64,000 nucleotides of DNA from Haliea salexigens DSM 19537. Lineage in GTDB: Bacteria; Pseudomonadota; Gammaproteobacteria; Pseudomonadales; Halieaceae. This document shows positions 61,741-64,000 of the stretch, in pieces. Position 1 is the stretch's first letter. Every line of letters begins with the position of its first letter. The stretch lies in assembly GCF_000423125.1 (NCBI RefSeq), contig NZ_AUHJ01000018.1, positions 21,619 through 85,618 on the forward strand, in the 5' to 3' direction. Made by a program: the position numbers and the translations under genes. Below the pieces are notes generated by a model. That model ran no database searches, was not told the DNA's origin, and worked only from the letters and a program-made list of their open reading frames with translations.

Positions 61741-63059
61741 TGCTTCGCTCCTGCGCTATTCACCGTCGGCTGCGACCGGCCGCGGTCGGCCGCAACCAAT
61801 AGATAATCCACCTGTGCCAAAAGCTGCTGCCGCTCCACCGAGATCGCGAGCGACTCCATACGGGCATCAAGCTCTGCTATCCGCGCCCGCACGGCCTCGG
61901 CGAAGTCACCGTCATCATTGTTGTAGGCCGCGAGTGCCGCCTCCGCCTGATCGGCCATCTGCGGCAATAGCTGTTGCGCATACAGTGCCTCACGCTCCTG
62001 TACGCGCTGCACACGGGCCAGCGCCGTCTCCAGCTCGGCAAGCAGCTGGCGCGCGAGCAACTGGCGATCTGTACGCAGTGCCTCCGCACGGGCCACGGCT
62101 GCCCCGACCTGTCGGTCCTGGCGGTCCGCGGTAAACAGTGGCAGGTCAAATGTCACGCCCACACTGAACAGATCGGCGCGATCGCGACCCAGTGGGTCAT
62201 CATCGCGGTAGCCATACTGCGCACTGACACCCCAGGCCGGCTTGTACCCCTGCCGGGCAAGCTCCACCTCGGCGGACATGGCCTCTACACGCTTGTCGAG
62301 CGCCTGCAGCGCCGGGTGGCGGACAATCAAGTCGCGGTATTGCTGAGTAGCACCCAACGCAGCCGGCGCCTTCACCGAGCCGCTGATGTCAGGCGCGAGC
62401 AAGGGCAGCAGAGCACTGTCGCCGATCCACTCGGCCATGCGCCGCTGGGCGGCTGCGCGGCGCTCCTGCAGCGCGACGAGACGATCTTCAAGCCGCGTCA
62501 GCTCCAGTTGCGCCCGCACCAGGTCCTGCTGACGGGTAGTCCCCAGTGCCGCCGCGTAGCGGAGTCTGGCGGCGTCATATAGCTGCCTGAAGAGCCCTCG
62601 GCTCTGCTCCACCAGCGCGATCGTCTCCTGCGCCAAATACGCCGCGAACCACAGCTGCGTCACGGTGCGTTCTACCTGCGCGGCCCGGTCCGCACGTCGC
62701 AGGGGCTCTTGTTCCGCCAGCCGGATTTTCTGTTGCGCCGCTAGTGCGCGGCTGTCACCGCGCGGAAACGCCTGGCTCACGCCGACGGTAAACTGGGTCA
62801 TCGCCTCCTGGTTGATTGCAAAGGTATCCAGCGGCAAATTCCCGGCCGTCATGTTGATACGGGGGTCTGGCAAGCTGTCAGCGGCGGCGGCCTCGTCAGA
62901 CAGCGCCTGCTGTCGGTAGGCACTACCCGCAAGCCAGGGGTCGGCTGCAACGGCCAGCGCAACCGCCCGGTCGCGCGTGAGTGCCGCCATGTCTGATTGC
63001 GCCAGCGCCGGCGCACACAGCAACAGCAGTGACCAGAGAGCTCTCTTTAAAACATTCAT
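61737..63059 (-). CDS. cusC: TolC-family outer-membrane channel of the Cus system
   Basis: The 440-residue protein has a signal peptide (MNVLKRALWSLLLLCAPALA). The outer-membrane efflux domain is duplicated, with the family segments FTVGVSQAFPRGDSRALAAQ and SVGVTFDLPLFTADRQDRQV. Coiled-coil rich regions (LELTRLEDRLVALQERRAAA) form the periplasmic tunnel. ATG 63059 follows GAGGGAAG and matches a signal peptide; the open frame upstream (to 63149) is not coding. It is the first gene of cusCBA. Confidence 0.88.
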   Translation of the reverse strand: MNVLKRALWSLLLLCAPALAQSDMAALTRDRAVALAVAADPWLAGSAYRQQALSDEAAAADSLPDPRINMTAGNLPLDTFAINQEAMTQFTVGVSQAFPRGDSRALAAQQKIRLAEQEPLRRADRAAQVERTVTQLWFAAYLAQETIALVEQSRGLFRQLYDAARLRYAAALGTTRQQDLVRAQLELTRLEDRLVALQERRAAAQRRMAEWIGDSALLPLLAPDISGSVKAPAALGATQQYRDLIVRHPALQALDKRVEAMSAEVELARQGYKPAWGVSAQYGYRDDDPLGRDRADLFSVGVTFDLPLFTADRQDRQVGAAVARAEALRTDRQLLARQLLAELETALARVQRVQEREALYAQQLLPQMADQAEAALAAYNNDDGDFAEAVRARIAELDARMESLAISVERQQLLAQVDYLLVAADRGRSQPTVNSAGAKQ

Positions 63060-63267
63060 TGTCTTCCCTCGAAACCCTTGCTGCCCCATCACGCCGGGAT
63101 TTGACCACCCGGAACGCCGTGGGATAGCTCGCGCAACAACAGCTTGCACCTGCGCCGCACGCGCACAGGCAAACGGCGGCTGGCAGGGCGCTGATTACGT
63201 TTGGGGAGTAGCGAACTCCCGCCGCAATGGGTGTGAGTGGCCAAATTTCAGGCGCACTAACCCCGCT

Positions 63268-63636
63268 TCAGCGGAAAATGGGGGGACGAAATAGCGAAAC
63301 GCCGTCAGCCGACACACACGCGACCGGACTTCCAGCGTTAAAGATAGTGGAGCAGGGGGGAGTTTCGAGTACCAGGGAGTCAACCAGCGCCGCTCCGGAG
63401 GACAGGCAGTGCAGCAGGGAACACTGCAGTGCGTCACAGCATGACTGCTCAGGGGCGCCGGCCTCAGCCGCTAACGTGTGCCCGGCGTGATCCATGACCA
63501 TTGCAAACTGTGCAGACTCGGGCACACTGCCGGTATCCATCATGGTGCAGGGAGCAGACGCAACCGCCCCCAGCCGACCCGCAAAGGCCAGCAGAGCAAT
63601 GAGCACAACACACATCTTATACTTGCGCTGCAACAT
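63268..63636 (-). CDS. Small exported Cys/Met/His-containing protein near the Cus operon
   Basis: The 122-residue protein has a signal sequence (MCVVLIALLAFAGRLGAVASA). The mature part carries potential metal ligands: PCTMMDTG, VMDHAGHT, SCCDALQCSLLHCLSS. Its end, SLFRPPIFR, resembles small secreted proteins encoded with copper-resistance genes (CopL/DUF2946-like). No function is known for certain; copper binding or sensing is an inference from context and residues. It lies 208 bp upstream of cusC in the same direction. Confidence 0.55.
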   Translation of the reverse strand: MLQRKYKMCVVLIALLAFAGRLGAVASAPCTMMDTGSVPESAQFAMVMDHAGHTLAAEAGAPEQSCCDALQCSLLHCLSSGAALVDSLVLETPPCSTIFNAGSPVACVSADGVSLFRPPIFR

Positions 63637-63663
63637 ACGCCTCGCGGGGCTGGAAACACCCCA

Positions 63664-64000
63664 CTAGTGGGACGCTTGATTAATTAGGTAACGCATTCTT
63701 TGCTCTATCAACGGCTGCGAGGATACCCTTCGCATCCTTGGTCCATTTGAACGGTTTGGCCAACGTGCGATTGTGGACTTTAATAAAGTCGAGTAATGCT
63801 GCTTTGAGCTCTGGGACGCTGGTGAAAACTCCGCGGTAGAGGGCGCGCCGTTCAAGCTGGGCAAACCAACCCTCTACTGCATTCAGCCAGGAGGCACTGG
63901 TCGGCGTGAAATGGAAGTGAATGTAAGGCCTGGCCTCCAGCCAATCTCTGATCTCTTTCGTTTTGTGGGCGCTGTGATTATCGAGAATGATGTGCAGGTC
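63664..64000 (-). mobile_element. IS630-family element, 3' part (continues past the right edge)
   Basis: The transposase gene runs off the window. The element's end is probably near 63664 (CTAGTGGGACGC context), just outside the stop codon, but the opposite terminal repeat is out of view so the border is approximate. It lies about 30 bp upstream of the small Cys-rich gene. Confidence 0.6.
63680..64000 (-). CDS. IS630-family transposase, C-terminal part
   Basis: The 106 codons in view belong to the DDE_3 domain. LHIILDNHSAHKTKEIRDWL carries the second catalytic Asp, and FHFTPTSASWLNAVEGWFAQ the catalytic Glu, in the spacing of IS630/Tc1-mariner transposases. The chain ends normally (KNALPN, TAA). 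The N-terminal helix-turn-helix and first Asp are beyond the edge. A shorter shadow frame at 63664-63864 is not the gene. Confidence 0.85.
   Translation of the reverse strand, partial: DLHIILDNHSAHKTKEIRDWLEARPYIHFHFTPTSASWLNAVEGWFAQLERRALYRGVFTSVPELKAALLDFIKVHNRTLAKPFKWTKDAKGILAAVDRAKNALPN

Overview
The window is 64 kb of bacterial chromosome. Dense, GC-rich housekeeping operons, the order nrdR-ribD-ribE-ribBA-ribH-nusB-thiL-pgpA, rpsF-rpsR-rplI-dnaB, a large TonB-dependent receptor and an AidB-type acyl-CoA dehydrogenase point to a gammaproteobacterium, probably a marine member of the Cellvibrionales/Halieaceae side of the class. That placement is inferred from gene order and protein style; there is no rRNA gene to confirm it.

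Layout. 1-4.8 kb: partial MBL-fold hydrolase, YdcH-like protein, cysQ, divergent yrfG-hslR, then dxs. 4.8-17.4 kb: a surface-polysaccharide cluster (four glycosyltransferases, a sugar epimerase, a DegT aminotransferase, an ATP-grasp/HAD fusion, two methyltransferases and a Wzx flippase). It is visibly AT-richer than its surroundings from about 7 kb on and carries an IS5-family element with a TTAG target duplication. The cluster ends in about 580 bp of non-coding sequence abutting the C-terminal stub of a molybdopterin oxidoreductase. 18.3-30.6 kb: xseB-ispA, then a TonB receptor plus tandem-Lrp pair where dxs would be expected, then the riboflavin/NusB/ThiL/PgpA block on the minus strand. 30.7-38.2 kb: gamma-glutamyltransferase, glyA, ugd, a retropepsin-like zinc-protease-family gene and a desuccinylase-family gene. 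Two intergenic regions here hold two different families of paired inverted hairpin elements. 38.3-55.1 kb: ettA, a PilZ protein, radA, a three-module DnaT-like protein with a phage-P-like partner, a metallophosphoesterase lipoprotein, a TPR protein, an AidB-like protein, dnaB, the rpsF operon, rlmB and rnr. 55.2-64 kb: tRNA-Leu(CAG), a SolA-like oxidase and a CusCBA-type copper/silver efflux operon with a Grx-MauE protein, ending in a partial IS630 transposase.

The observation I rate highest is the hairpin elements. In each of two unrelated families there are two copies in opposite orientation, roughly 235-260 bp apart. The apical part is (near-)identical between copies, while the stem arms differ at about half of their positions yet remain almost perfectly complementary within each copy (20+20 bp in one family, 29+29 bp plus an inner 12-15 bp stem in the other). 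This is compensatory change on a scale that implies selection for, or templated generation of, the hairpin itself. I do not recognise either family.

Other points of interest are the displacement of dxs from xseB-ispA, the truncated gene at the island edge, a RibBA whose two domains both lack usual catalytic residues, the ATP-grasp/HAD fusion in the glycan cluster, and the DnaT-like/P-like loader pair.
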